From contig CP012816.1 in assembly GCA_001936135.1 (NCBI GenBank), positions 1-64,000 of the forward strand: a DNA stretch of 64,000 bases, given 5' to 3'. The stretch comes from Saccharomycopsis fibuligera x Saccharomycopsis cf. fibuligera. Its lineage: Eukaryota; Ascomycota; Saccharomycetes; Ascoideales; Saccharomycopsidaceae. A program made the translations under genes and the position numbers. Within the stretch, counting starts at the first letter, position 1, and each line of letters opens with the position of its first letter. This document shows positions 10,764-21,563 of the stretch, one piece after another. The notes under the pieces were generated by a model. The model was not told the origin of the DNA and ran no database searches. It was given only the letters and a program-made list of their open reading frames with translations.

Positions 10764-10961
10764 ATGGCTAACTCTTCTTCTTCTGCTAACTTGGTCCAAA
10801 CTGCTAACGTTGCTGCCGCTAACGGTTCTTCCAGCAACAGCTCTTCTTCCTCTTCTTCTGGTGCTTTCGTCATCAAGCCAGTTAGCGGTGACAACTGGAA
10901 AATCGTCACTTTGTTCGCTGGTTTCCTCGGTTTGACCACCGTCTTGTCTGCTGCTCTCTAA
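10764..10961 (+). CDS. Small Ser/Ala-rich, tail-anchor-like protein (65 aa), strongly codon-biased
   Basis: I do not recognise the family. The protein has a polar N-terminus of Ser, Asn and Ala (residues 1-33), a short middle (FVIKPVSGDNW), and ends with one hydrophobic helix (KIVTLFAGFLGLTTVLSAAL) that runs to the last residue. There is no N-terminal signal peptide, so a GPI protein is unlikely and post-translational insertion by the tail is the better model. Codon choice is strongly restricted (TCT/TCC, GCT, GTC, TTG), unlike the neighbouring genes, and a TATA box precedes it. These features point to high expression and argue against a random frame. Confidence 0.7.
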   Translation: MANSSSSANLVQTANVAAANGSSSNSSSSSSSGAFVIKPVSGDNWKIVTLFAGFLGLTTVLSAAL

Positions 10962-11596
10962 GCAGGTTAAAAGCTTATTCAAGTTTTTCCTAATTTTACT
11001 CTTTATTTCTAATTCTACACATCTATTCATTCATCGATGCTTAATGGTGGTCTTGTTCTAGACGTTTTAGCTTCATTTGGTTTCAGTTTACATTTTTTTA
11101 AATCTCTTTGTCCGCTTTCAGGGTTTCTGGTTTCCATGTCTTATTAGTTACAATTTAATATTATATTTAATAACATTCTTCTTAAAAAATCACTGTAGTT
11201 TGCTCGTGACACTAAGTTTTTTAATCAGTTACAAAATTTTCACCAGAGTCTAACACTATTTACACCAGTGATTAAATCTAATTCTGTAAGTATCTAACAG
11301 ATATCACAACCGCTGAGACCCGCTTGTACTACAAGACACCCGTGTACAATTTCCAAAAGAAATTGTTTTTTAAACATAAAACGAATGGACAAAAACTTAA
11401 ATCAATAACAAAAGTGAAAAATGTTCATACTTAAACAAAATAAAAGAAAAAAATGAATAGTCGTACATGCACATTGATAGTTACCAACGCTACCGTCCAT
11501 GATAAAAAGATAAAAATCATGTCAAAGGGAGAAAAAAAACGCATTCATCAAGTTGTTTTTTGTTTTCTGTTTTTTATTCTTTACTAAGCAAACCCC
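10962..11596. other. 3' spacer between convergent genes
   Basis: AT-rich with no gene seen. It holds the 3' ends of the small gene at 10764 and of EMP47. Confidence 0.7.
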
Positions 11597-12922
11597 CTAA
11601 AGTAACTTGCTATGCTTAATCTCGTTTCTAAGTCTGTAAAGGAAAGTACCTAGCACAATGACCAAAAACAACAACACGTAGATAAATGTTTTTATACGGT
11701 TGAACAATTTTTCGGTAGAATTTCTTTCTTCATGAGCTTTTTCCAATGCAGCTTTTCTGAAACTTTCTTTTTCCAATTTTTTGTCTTGTTCAGATAACAC
11801 CAAACTATGCAATTTTCTATCAACTTCCTTCAAGTATTTTTCCAAAATATCATTATGAGCACTAAGTTGTTGAATCTTCTTTTCAAGATCAATTTTCTCA
11901 GCATTTTGTTTAGCAAAGGCTTCGGATATTCTAAGTGATACCTGGCTATCCAACGCATTGATTCTTCTAAGAATACTATTAACACCTTCTTGATTTGGAT
12001 TGCCATCAGTGCTGCCAGCTGCATTTGCACCTGCACCTGGAATGTTTTGTCTAGGAGGAGGTGGAAGACCAGTGGTTCTACTAGCAATAGACCCGTCTGG
12101 ATTCTTGGTAATTACTACTGGTTGAGCCGCTAATTCTACTTCATCATATTTTTGTTCTGATTCGAAAACTGAATCATAAACGCTAATTTTGAAAATTTCA
12201 TAAGCTTCTGGCTTAGCAACGCTCTTACCACTCATTCCCAAAATCAAGCTGTTTTCATTTTCTGGGATCTTGAATTGATTGCTTTCAAAACAGATCTTGT
12301 TGTCAATCGAAACTCTGAGTTGATACTTGTATTGATCATAACTGATTCTCACCGTTGAAGGCACTTGAGAATCCTGGTATCCAATAATACACTTGCCAAA
12401 CTCTTGCTTGTAAAATTCGCCATCGTCACTATCAAATCTTTTGGAGTTGTCGTTGGCATACCCACGCAAAGTACTGCCTAATGGGCCATTACTATCAATG
12501 ACAAAAGCTAAACCATCAAATCTCGATGGGCCACCGTACAAGGTGGTATCACTATGCACCAATTTTTCCACATTTCTTTGAAAATCATTGAGAAGCCAAA
12601 AAACCAACCCATTACCAGTCTTGCCAGTGGCCCCGAGAGCTCTAAAGACAAAATCAATCGACCATGAATTTTTATTAAGCTTGTAATTTTTATTCCAAAT
12701 CGAACCTTCATGACGACCAGATTTCTCTGGAGTCAAAAGAAGTCTACCTTTTTCAAGGTTGGCGCTTCCTCTCACTTCCCAGCCGTCAAGCTGTTTAGCA
12801 TTGGTTAGGTCAACTAGTTTAGGAAGTGATAATTTCGCATCGATCGCAATCTTCTCGTCGGGCTCATGCGCACACGCTATAAAGGCAAGCACTAAAGTAG
12901 CTAACGTATTCCAAAGCAACAT
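11597..12922 (-). CDS. EMP47: L-type lectin cargo receptor, Emp47/Emp46 family (441 aa)
   Basis: A signal peptide (LLWNTLATLVLAFIACAH) is followed by an L-type lectin domain at about 28-255, with SIDFVFRA, NGLVFWLLND and FDGLAFVIDSNGPLGS, and two cysteines (FGKC, NKIC) expected to pair. About 315-400 is a charged coiled coil (LRRINALDSQ, KIDLEKKIQQLSAHNDILEKY). A single membrane helix (FIYVLLFLVIVLGTFLY) is followed by a short cytosolic tail RLRNEIKHSKLL, with a lysine at -3 and a dileucine end typical of ER/Golgi sorting. Length matches S. cerevisiae Emp47 (445). The family cycles between ER and Golgi and helps load glycoproteins into COPII vesicles. Emp46 versus Emp47 cannot be separated here. 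Confidence 0.95.
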   Translation of the reverse strand: MLLWNTLATLVLAFIACAHEPDEKIAIDAKLSLPKLVDLTNAKQLDGWEVRGSANLEKGRLLLTPEKSGRHEGSIWNKNYKLNKNSWSIDFVFRALGATGKTGNGLVFWLLNDFQRNVEKLVHSDTTLYGGPSRFDGLAFVIDSNGPLGSTLRGYANDNSKRFDSDDGEFYKQEFGKCIIGYQDSQVPSTVRISYDQYKYQLRVSIDNKICFESNQFKIPENENSLILGMSGKSVAKPEAYEIFKISVYDSVFESEQKYDEVELAAQPVVITKNPDGSIASRTTGLPPPPRQNIPGAGANAAGSTDGNPNQEGVNSILRRINALDSQVSLRISEAFAKQNAEKIDLEKKIQQLSAHNDILEKYLKEVDRKLHSLVLSEQDKKLEKESFRKAALEKAHEERNSTEKLFNRIKTFIYVLLFLVIVLGTFLYRLRNEIKHSKLL

Positions 12923-14008
12923 AGTAGTGTGATATTGTTATGACAGTTAGCAGTGACTTAGATTGCTTGTTTATACTATCTCTGTTGTGGATATTATAAT
13001 ATTGACAAATATCCAAATCACGTTGTATGTCAGCGGTGAAGGGGAGAGAGACAACAATGCGGGCTACTCGGTGAGACTCGAATCAATTGATGATCGCTTG
13101 TTGTGATCTGTTCAGTTCTTTTTTTCAAATTTCCTTCTGGCTGCGTTAGCTTTTTCTTGCTTCGTGAAATTTGGAAATCGGTTATGAGCCTATGTCCCTG
13201 CAGGAACACTATCAATGAAGTCATAAACGAAAATGGAGACATCTTCTATTTATTTATAGACGGAGTGTTTTCTATTGGTAGGCTAAAACCTTTGTCTGTG
13301 GAAGCAAAACGAAGGAGGGAGGCAGGAACACATATTTTGCAAGAAACAAAAATGTAGAAAAATGAACTGTCGCATGCTTTGATGAGAACGGTGAACTAAA
13401 GAGCTTATAAATAAAATCAGAGTCTACGTAATGTCTTTTGGGGAGCTGTTTACTATAATGAGTTTGCATCCCAACGCTCATATAGACTAACAACTATATC
13501 GCAGGCATTCTAGAGAGCTCGCTTTCGAGGAAAATATAGGCCCTGAGTCATCGTTTTTCTTATTTCTATTTCGCATCTTACAACTCTCCAATAACCTTTT
13601 ATTGAGCCTATTAGCATCCAATTCTCCAGCCTATTAGCATCTAATTCTCCAGCATATTACCAGCAAATTGTTTTCGGCATGCCTCAGTAAGATTGCCTTT
13701 TTCACACTAATCTATCATTTCAGAAGATAAGATCTTTGTCAAAGATGTCAAACCGTAAGTGCGGCCAATCTTCTAATCTACTGAGACCAATCGACTGATT
13801 TACTGATCTACTGATCTACAGTCTGCCATGACTTTTTAGTGTCTCAGATTTGGTCAATCTTACTTTTTCAGATTCTTCAAAAGGTAGAAATTTTGTGCCT
13901 TATTTGTAGGAAAATCAGCTGAAATGGCATCAAAAAATAGTGAAAACTATCCATTAATCAAAGAACTACCATGCAAAGATAGCCATTTCTTCCTCTCATA
14001 ACCGTATA

Positions 14009-14040
<32 letters not shown>

Positions 14041-15140
14041 TCAAATAACGTACTTATTCGCCGACTTTGTTAGCGTGAAAGTAGTAGTAGTTATCTTTGC
14101 AGGAAAGCGTATTCCCCCATTGGTCTCTCTCACTCTTTTCCTCGAACCGTACGCACACATTTGAAAAATTGGCGAAAAATTTTTACTTCCTTCTCCAGTT
14201 TTACGACTCGTTGGAGTCCTAATCGGTAATCAAAAGTGCAATATAGGAAAGCCCGGCTTAGCAAGTGGCTGCAGCCTCTTTTTCTGATCGCCGGCGCAGC
14301 ACTAGTACAGCAGCTAAAAAGCGTTAAGTTAGGACACACAGGCGCTATTGTTATCGCTATCAAAATCGAATCTTGAATATTTTCTCTTTTCACCTATTGG
14401 CTGGGTTTCGTTACTAAATTTTAATACTACACTAAAAATTATTAAAATAAAATTTTGAAAAAATATTATTACTATACGTGAGTTTCGCAAGCTAGCATCA
14501 CCTCGTCAGAGAGTACAAACTCACTTTTGAGGATAAAAGCGTCATTAAGAAAGACGTGTATCCTGGCAGGTCTTCCCTGCCCTGGCGATTTTGTACAGAG
14601 CGTGAGTGTTGATATTAATGGCTATTAGGAATACGGAAAATGTTTTTGACTGCAATCTGAAATTCTCGTTTTTGTGACGCACCGTGCTTTTCTCCCGCTG
14701 CGTGTCACTGCAACATACTGCATATTCATACAAAGGAAGCAACGTATTGCCAAGCATTTCAATGCTTTCTGCTGCACACACGAGTTTTCCATGTTTACAT
14801 TTGCAGTGCTCAACAGCGATCCAACAAAGATTATCATCATCGCTACGATTATCTGATATCCTTACATCATGAGGACATATATATAAACACATGTAGGCCC
14901 GTTCCTCCATTTTAATCTCTTTTTTCCTTTGTTCTGTTTGCTGATACCACTAGCTGGCAATTTTCCTTCACTTTATCTCCACAAGTCACTCGTTTTCTGT
15001 CAAAAATTATAGTCACTCTTTTTCAGCTATTGTTGCAAAAAGTTCATGCCTATTGTCAACTAAAAACTTATAAACATAGAAACTGCCAATAGTACATAAG
15101 CGTCCACCTAACAACAATTGTCAACTGCCATCAACCCACA
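12923..15140. other. Long gene-free intergenic region
   Basis: This 2.2-kb stretch between the divergent EMP47 and NUP genes holds no convincing gene. It contains a 23-bp minisatellite (13605-13663), a GCT run (about 14011-14038) and a block of ACTGATCTACTGATCTA-type short repeats near 13790-13820. The part next to 15141 is presumably the NUP promoter. A possible ATG with a GTAAGT site at 13746 is too short to support. Confidence 0.7.
13605..13663. repeat. 23-bp minisatellite, 2.5 copies
   Basis: The unit AGCCTATTAGCATCYAATTCTCC occurs twice in full (13605-13627, 13628-13650), followed by a partial third copy starting AGCATATTA. Confidence 0.85.
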
Positions 15141-16586
15141 ATGAAAATTTCGGCACTTTGTTTATATGCCTCCTTGGCCAGCGCCAACCTCGTTCTAAAG
15201 AGAGATTCCTTCAACTTTGGCAACACGACCACCTTGAATGCCGACAACTCTTCATTGACTACCACTTTGAGCCAAACAACCACTGAAGTTGTCACGGTTT
15301 ATGCAAGTACTGGTAACTCGCAATCAACTGGTGCCAAAACTACCGTTGCAGTTTCCGACGAAGAGTACTCTGCTTCAGCAACCACTGAAGCCTCAACCAA
15401 TGAAGTAGCTTCCGGCGTCTCAACTTCCAGCTCTAGCAGCTCTAGCAGCGACAGTAGTAGCAGTAGCAGCAGTTCTACTGTCGACCCAACTTCCACTTCA
15501 ATTGACTACAAAAAACTTTACAAATCACCAAATGCCATCAAACCAAAGGTCTTTATCATCTCCATGTTCACTTACGAAACCATCTGGTTACAAAAACTTG
15601 ATTTCGTCCACAACATTACCGTTCCTGGTCTTTCCCCATTATTTCCAACCGTTCATTGTGTTGCCAACTACAGTATCTGTCAATTCGTTACTGGAGAAAG
15701 TGAGATTAATGCTGCTGCCAGTGTTTCTGCTTTAACCCTTAGTCCATTGTTTGACCTTAGCAAGACCTACTTCTTGGTTGCTGGTATTGGTGGTGGTGAG
15801 CCAGATGTTGTTACTTTGGGATCAGCCACTTTTGCCGAGTATTCTGTGCAAGTTGCCCTTGAATATCAAATAGATTCTAGAGAAGTTTTGCCGAAATACA
15901 ACTGGACCACAGGATACTTCCCATACGGCACCAACTCCCCATTAGCTTATCCAAAAGAATGGTACGGCTCGGAAATTTTTAGAGTCAATGGTAAGCTTAG
16001 AGACAGAGCCTTTGACTTGGCTTCTAAAGTACAATTGTCCAACGGTACTTCAGGTAATGAAGAATTCAGAAAATTGTTTAACGAATCGCAACCAGCTAGT
16101 CAACCACCAAGTACTGTCAAATGTGATGTTCTTACTTCTGACACTTACTGGACCGGTACTATTTTGTCTAAATATTTCCAAAACTTGACCAGTGTCATGA
16201 CCAACGGTACCGCCACCTATTGCAGTACTGCCCAAGAAGATAATGCTACCTTGGAATCTATGATGAGAGCACACTTGTTCGGTTTTGTTGATTTTGGCAG
16301 AATTGTCATCTTAAGAACAATTTCTGATTTTGCTAGAGCTCCACCAAAATACGCTGATGATGCCGTCAACTTTTTCAAAAATATTTCTCAAGGTGGAAGT
16401 TATGTCGCTATTGAAAATATTTATAGGGCTGGTTTACCATTCGTTAATGATGTCGTCGTTAACTGGGCTGACTTATACGAAGTTAACTCTTTCGGCTCAG
16501 ACAACTATTTAGGTGATGTGTTTGGTACTTTGGGTGGTAAGCCAACATTCGGCCCAGGTGCCATCACTCTCCCAGAGTTAGCTTGA
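15141..16586 (+). CDS. NUP: NUP-type purine nucleoside permease-like secreted protein (481 aa)
   Basis: The N-terminus MKISALCLYASLASA is a signal peptide. A Ser/Thr-rich linker follows (to about residue 125, with a pure Ser/Asp stretch). The NUP domain then runs from KPKVFIISMF (about 134) to the end, with VAGIGGGEPDVVTLGS, YGTNSPLAYPKEWYG, CDVLTSDTYWTG, MRAHLFGFVDFGRIVILRTISDFARAPP and EVNSFGSDNYLGDVFG. These are conserved in Candida NUP and related fungal/bacterial proteins distantly allied to nucleoside phosphorylases. Family knowledge: NUP supports uptake of purine nucleosides such as adenosine and guanosine. The lack of membrane helices apart from the signal suggests a secreted or periplasmic protein rather than a classic permease. 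No in-frame CTG codon was seen in my scan. Confidence 0.92.
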   Translation: MKISALCLYASLASANLVLKRDSFNFGNTTTLNADNSSLTTTLSQTTTEVVTVYASTGNSQSTGAKTTVAVSDEEYSASATTEASTNEVASGVSTSSSSSSSSDSSSSSSSSTVDPTSTSIDYKKLYKSPNAIKPKVFIISMFTYETIWLQKLDFVHNITVPGLSPLFPTVHCVANYSICQFVTGESEINAAASVSALTLSPLFDLSKTYFLVAGIGGGEPDVVTLGSATFAEYSVQVALEYQIDSREVLPKYNWTTGYFPYGTNSPLAYPKEWYGSEIFRVNGKLRDRAFDLASKVQLSNGTSGNEEFRKLFNESQPASQPPSTVKCDVLTSDTYWTGTILSKYFQNLTSVMTNGTATYCSTAQEDNATLESMMRAHLFGFVDFGRIVILRTISDFARAPPKYADDAVNFFKNISQGGSYVAIENIYRAGLPFVNDVVVNWADLYEVNSFGSDNYLGDVFGTLGGKPTFGPGAITLPELA

Positions 16587-17325
16587 ATGAGCTATCAATT
16601 ACTTTTTTGTTTCCTTTTGTATACTAGTACCAACTGTACCTTTCAAAGATTGTTTTACTTAATTTTTTTTTTTTTTTTTCTGTTATTAAATTTCTACTCC
16701 AGTTTTAAGTTCCCCGTACTTTGTGTATAATTTGTGTACACAAATCCCCTCTTATTTCTTCTTTAATAATTTATGCGGCTCAGATATCCATTTTCCTTTT
16801 TCTTATCAAAAAATAACCTCTTGTAAGTTCATTGCTTTTTTCTTTTTTTTTTTTTTTCTTTTTTTGCAGGTCTTCACTTTGTGTTAAATTAATCACCTAA
16901 AATGAATATCGCGGTCTATGGTATTTAGAGAATCCATGCATGTTGACGTAGTTGTTTACTTTGACAGGTTTTTCTTTTCGTGTTCCATTTTTTTTCGCGT
17001 CGCGCTGCGTTTGACAGAGTGCTGTTTTGAGATAATAGATATAGTGCTACGAAACGCGGTGCCAAAAGGTACGGATGCTGGAAGTCACATTTATTAATAT
17101 ATAGGCGATATTTTAAGCGCAAAATAAAAGTAAAGAAAAAAAGAAACACATCAAAACAGAAAACAGAACTAAGTTCGAAAAGCTGTAGCTAGGTAAACTG
17201 TTGGAAAAGAAAAATAAAAAGGAAAAATAGGAGATGACAGGCTTAAGCAAGCACTAACATTTCAGGCAAAGCAGTCAAATTAAGGCCAATTAACGGGCTG
17301 ACTCTCTCTTCATATTTAACTTCAA
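16587..17325. other. Convergent 3' spacer
   Basis: AT-rich, with long T-rich runs at about 16660-16680 and 16840-16865 that may serve the 3' end of NUP. No gene seen. Confidence 0.7.
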
Positions 17326-18735
17326 TTAAATATTAGCCCAGAAGTCAGATAAGTCACCCCCGGCACCATTATAAGCCAAAACATTTGGAGAGCCAGAAAT
17401 ATCAGAAATGGCATTTTGGGTACCGTAAGCAATAATAGCTTTCTTTAATTGAGCTGGAGTTAAAGAAAAAGCACTAGTGCTAAATTCAGAGGAAGAGCTT
17501 GGGGCCAAAGACAAAAAGTAAGTCAACAATCCAGTAATATGAGGCGTGGCCATCGAAGTACCAGAAATGGTATTGGTGGCGCTGTTGGACCCAACCCATA
17601 CAGATAGCACATCAACACCTGGGGCAAAAATATCAACACACTTGCCATAGTTAGAAAAAGAAGCCCTTGAATCATTATTGTCAGTAGCACCAACAGTAAC
17701 AACTTTTTCTGCACTAGCCGGGGAACTGTAACATGCATTTTCATCTTCATTACCAGCAGCAACAGCAAAATGTATACCTGCGTCTACAGCAGCATTAGCA
17801 GCATTATTCACCGCAGTACTTTTCCGACCACCGAGAGACATGTTTGCAGTTGCGCCTTTGTAGCCAGACTTCTTTTTATTAGTTGTGTGTTGCGAAGCCG
17901 CATATTGAATACCCTTGATGACCCCAGAGTTTGTTCCTGAACCAGTATTGTCCAAAACTTTAACTGCAACTAAGTTGGCATTTTTAGCCACCCCATAAGT
18001 TTTAGAACCAATGGTACCGGCAACATGGGAACCATGTCCCACACCATCTGTATCACTGTCATTAGTAAAAGTTTCACCCCAACTGGCTCTGCCTTCGAAA
18101 TCTTTGTGGTCAGTGTTGATACCAGTATCAATAATGTATGATGTAACACCATCGCCGCCAGCAGAATCGTAAACGTATTTACCAGTACTAGCACCATTCA
18201 ATGAGCTTTCAGTACTAATTCTAGCAAGCCCCCATGGGGCACCATTTTGAGTAGTAGCAGCATAAGATTTAACATAACCGTCTTCTTCAACAAAGGCAAC
18301 GTTTCTATCTTTTTTAATTTCGTCAATAACATCATCAAGAAAGTAGCCTGCATAACCTGAAAAAGCATCATCAATGTCAAAATCAAAATCAATACCGCTT
18401 TTGGAACCATCGTTGGTAGCTCTAATAAACAGATGAGAACTGTTTAAGGAAGCCACCATAGATTTTTGGGTAGCAGTAATTTTTTTTTTGTGAGCATCAA
18501 CATCAGATGCTTTGACTTGGTCCTTGAAGACGATAATGTAACGGTGTGGAACATGGTTTTCTGTGGCGTAAAGCGGCGCGAAAGTAGAGTTTCCAGAATC
18601 TGTATCTCTCTTATCAATTGTTTGGAGCTCTTTAAGTAGACCAACTTTGGCTGATATTTTGACTTGAGGAATAACTAGCCCCACAGTGACAGTTGCAACG
18701 GCAAGGGTGGTTAATATGGTGGCTGAAAGTTTCAT
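17326..18735 (-). CDS. Subtilisin-like serine protease, proteinase K/cerevisin type (469 aa)
   Basis: The signal peptide (KLSATILTTLAVATVTVGLV) is followed by a propeptide with an inhibitor-I9 fold (RYIIVFKDQ, about 65-153, ending FVEEDGYV), then the S8 catalytic domain. The triad is visible: Asp203 in YIIDTGIN, His234 in GHGSHVAG, Ser394 in SGTSMATPH, with oxyanion Asn329 in AAGNE. The start of the mature enzyme is probably near GAPWGLARIS (about 165). Length is close to yeast Ysp3 and shorter than vacuolar Prb1 (635). A KR site (42-43) lies early in the propeptide. It probably acts in the vacuole or outside the cell. All catalytic residues are intact. Confidence 0.95.
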   Translation of the reverse strand: MKLSATILTTLAVATVTVGLVIPQVKISAKVGLLKELQTIDKRDTDSGNSTFAPLYATENHVPHRYIIVFKDQVKASDVDAHKKKITATQKSMVASLNSSHLFIRATNDGSKSGIDFDFDIDDAFSGYAGYFLDDVIDEIKKDRNVAFVEEDGYVKSYAATTQNGAPWGLARISTESSLNGASTGKYVYDSAGGDGVTSYIIDTGINTDHKDFEGRASWGETFTNDSDTDGVGHGSHVAGTIGSKTYGVAKNANLVAVKVLDNTGSGTNSGVIKGIQYAASQHTTNKKKSGYKGATANMSLGGRKSTAVNNAANAAVDAGIHFAVAAGNEDENACYSSPASAEKVVTVGATDNNDSRASFSNYGKCVDIFAPGVDVLSVWVGSNSATNTISGTSMATPHITGLLTYFLSLAPSSSSEFSTSAFSLTPAQLKKAIIAYGTQNAISDISGSPNVLAYNGAGGDLSDFWANI

Positions 18736-19874
18736 TGTGAAACGCGTGAAGTTTGATAGGAATAAATGAGAGAAAAAAAATTATACTGTACAACAGATAA
18801 TTGTTAATATATAATATTAATGAAAAAGATGATATAGAATGAACCAAACAGAAAAAACCATAAAAATAGCCTTCAAGAGGGGTCTACCAGCTCTCTATAT
18901 ACCGCGAAAGATATTCTTTGATGTATCCTGGGACATCTTTCATGAAAAGCCATATAGTGCTCTTTGGAGATCTGACTGTCCTCGATGCATGTTGCTGCAT
19001 CCTCAATTGTCTTTTATAAGACGGCTACGGCGAGCCAAGAATCAAATAATCACGAATCAATTTGAGCCTAACCAAGTTAATCTGGATATCTAAGCTGGAA
19101 ACAGAGGAGTTATCTTTTTTTGAATCTAGAAGATGAGTCGTATAGTACAATAGGTATGCTCATTTACCTTAAGTCTGAAAAAGTGAGTTGCAGAATGTTC
19201 TATTATTATCGCGCCCAATCTTAATGTTTTAAGCAATAAAAGAAAAAGGAAGGCAGTTGAAGGTACTGTTAAAGCAGTTTATATTGGGGTTTCACAATGA
19301 CACAATATCATTACAAAGGCTCTTTTACTTTCAGTAAAGAAGAAGAAAAAAAGAAAGAAAGAAAGAAAAGCTATAGGGAAGCAATTTCACTCATAATAGT
19401 ACCAGAACAGCCAGATTGGTACAGACACACACACATTCCCCAGCCCAATAAAAAAGAACCCTTGCCAAGATTAATAGCCCAGAACTAAACTGTTAGTCCA
19501 CCGATCAGCGTTCCTGAATCTCTCATCCTAAGTGAAACAGTCTTGTGGTTGGTGCTGATTCGGGGCATCAATGTTAAGCCATTTCCTGCAGGGCACCACG
19601 GTCAGCTGACAAACAGTTTTTTTTTTTATTCTTTTTTCATTTTCGTGATCTTTATGCCTATAGAGATAAAATAAAGCCTTTTGATCTCAAAATTCCAGCC
19701 TTTAGCAGGAATAATTTGAAGTAACAAACATTTGTGTCGTACATAACCTGCTTATGCCTTTTTCTGATTATTGAGTCTTTTTCTCAAGAGATATACCCTG
19801 AGCAAATCTTTGTCTCAACCTTCATAGTTTGCTAAGCTAAGAGTTTTAACGCTTTCTATCAGCAAAATACTACG
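18736..19874. other. Divergent intergenic region
   Basis: Promoters of the subtilase (leftward) and of the DEDDh nuclease gene (rightward). AT-rich, with purine-rich stretches near 19240-19370. No gene seen. Confidence 0.65.
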
Positions 19875-21563
19875 ATGATAAGATATACATTTAAACGGTT
19901 TTACTCCGCTAGTCCTAGAGCTTTTTTCAACGTCAAATATGATAAGATCAATGTTGTGCCATTAGAGAGTGTACCTGAAGTTTCATCAAGTGGGTCGCTT
20001 GCCACGAAGACCCTGCAGAAATCTACCAAGAGTTCACCGGTTGCAGAAGATAGATCAGCCTCATCATCAGAAATAGCGTCAGCCGCAGCAGCCGCAGCAG
20101 GACAAAATGGCAATACTATTTCAACCCAAAACGGAAATACACACAACCTCACACAGCTTTTAGATGATTCATCCCAATCACCTGAATATTTCTTGAAACA
20201 AGCGCTTCTGCAGATCGACTTGAAATTGGACTTTTATCGTAAAACTAAGCAAGCCATAGATCATCAACAATACCAACTCTTGAAGAACTGGATCAATTGG
20301 ATTTATAAAAGAAAGACGGTGTTGATCTCTATTGATCTCGAAGTACATGAGTTGCATCAAAAAACCCCTTTAGAAGTGGGTGTTTCCATTTTGGATTTCA
20401 GAAGCCAATCCCATAGTTTATTTCCCAATATTCTCAATTTGCATTTCGTCATTCAAGAGCATAAAAAAGTCATCAATACAAAATATGTGCCCAATAATAA
20501 ATTTAGATTCATTAATGGATCATCATATGTTATCAAAAAGAAAGAATTGGGCCCCATACTAGAGGAGATCCTCAATCATTACGGCTATAAAGAAATTACT
20601 GCAAATGACGAAACTTCGTCTGCATCACCATCATCAACATTAACATCAATGCCAACATCTTCGTCTGAGTATAGTTTTGACATTCCTCCACCATTAGCGG
20701 TAGTCGGTCACTTTTTCACCGCAGACATGAATTTTTTGGCTCTGGGTTTTGGCATTAAGTTAAATCCAAAGCTTCCGGTAATTGATACGGGTAGCATATG
20801 GAGAATGACTTTTGAAAAATCGTTGATGGTGAAATCAAACTTGACTTACATTTTGCGCAAACTCAACATTCCTGGCGTTTATTTGCATAATGGGGCCAAC
20901 GACAGTTATTACACATTAATACTATTATTGAAAATGGTGGACCCACAGCTACGAGTAAATCTTTATTGTAAAAACTACGAAAAACTTTATGATTACGACA
21001 ACTGGTTGAGATTGAATAATTTACTTAACCCATTACTTGAAAAACCAAAGCAGCAAGAAAATGCCGACAAAGTGGTTGAGAAAGAGCCAGTGGAGGAAAT
21101 TCTCAGCGAAAATGTGGAAATTGATTTTGGCGAAATATGTACCACCACTATCAAGCGAGTCTCAGCAGCTAGTGCTACTACACCAGAAAATCAAAACAAG
21201 AGTGAAAACAGTAAAAACTTTGGCCCATCCAGCTTGACACCCGAAGATAATCTCATTTTTTCAGAACTATTGAAGCTTCGCGGTCAACACTCAAAAAAAC
21301 TGAAAGTTGCTTTTAAAAATAGTCCAAATCCACTAGTACAAAACAAGAATCTTATTAATGAACAGTATTTATTCAACATCTATGACGACGAATTGCAAAA
21401 GTTACAGAAGTTGAAAGGAGCAGTTTCTAGAAAAAATCAACAGTTTCCAGCACACAATGAGTTTATGGGACCATTGGAACTTTCCAAAACGCAAGTTTTT
21501 GAAAAATTGGAAAGATACTGGGCCAAAGATAGCGACGCCAAAGATAGCGACGATAGAAACTGA
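19875..21563 (+). CDS. Gfd2/YDR514C-like DEDDh exonuclease, probably mitochondrial (562 aa)
   Basis: The N-terminus MIRYTFKRFYSASPRAFF is basic, hydroxylated and lacks acids, a good mitochondrial presequence. An Ala/Ser-rich linker follows (to about 90). The RNase H-like domain spans about 135-365, with a DEDDh set visible: Asp154 and Glu156 in ISIDLEVHE, Asp284 in HFFTADMNFL, and His338...Asp343 in YLHNGANDSYYTL. A Ser/Thr-rich stretch (247-267) interrupts the domain. The C-terminal 190 residues are polar and unmatched. Family knowledge: Gfd2/YDR514C-type fungal proteins carry this nuclease fold, and their substrates are poorly defined. The intact catalytic set suggests real 3'-5' exonuclease activity. 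Confidence 0.8.
   Translation: MIRYTFKRFYSASPRAFFNVKYDKINVVPLESVPEVSSSGSLATKTLQKSTKSSPVAEDRSASSSEIASAAAAAAGQNGNTISTQNGNTHNLTQLLDDSSQSPEYFLKQALLQIDLKLDFYRKTKQAIDHQQYQLLKNWINWIYKRKTVLISIDLEVHELHQKTPLEVGVSILDFRSQSHSLFPNILNLHFVIQEHKKVINTKYVPNNKFRFINGSSYVIKKKELGPILEEILNHYGYKEITANDETSSASPSSTLTSMPTSSSEYSFDIPPPLAVVGHFFTADMNFLALGFGIKLNPKLPVIDTGSIWRMTFEKSLMVKSNLTYILRKLNIPGVYLHNGANDSYYTLILLLKMVDPQLRVNLYCKNYEKLYDYDNWLRLNNLLNPLLEKPKQQENADKVVEKEPVEEILSENVEIDFGEICTTTIKRVSAASATTPENQNKSENSKNFGPSSLTPEDNLIFSELLKLRGQHSKKLKVAFKNSPNPLVQNKNLINEQYLFNIYDDELQKLQKLKGAVSRKNQQFPAHNEFMGPLELSKTQVFEKLERYWAKDSDAKDSDDRN

Noticed and set aside
10764-10961. GPI-anchored wall protein
   Set aside because: The C-terminal helix resembles a GPI signal, but there is no N-terminal signal peptide and no upstream exon to supply one.
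13746-13910. ATG TCA AAC followed by GTAAGT and a later TTTTTCAG, a possible mini spliced gene
   Set aside because: The joined frame would give about 15 residues and there is no branch-point sequence.
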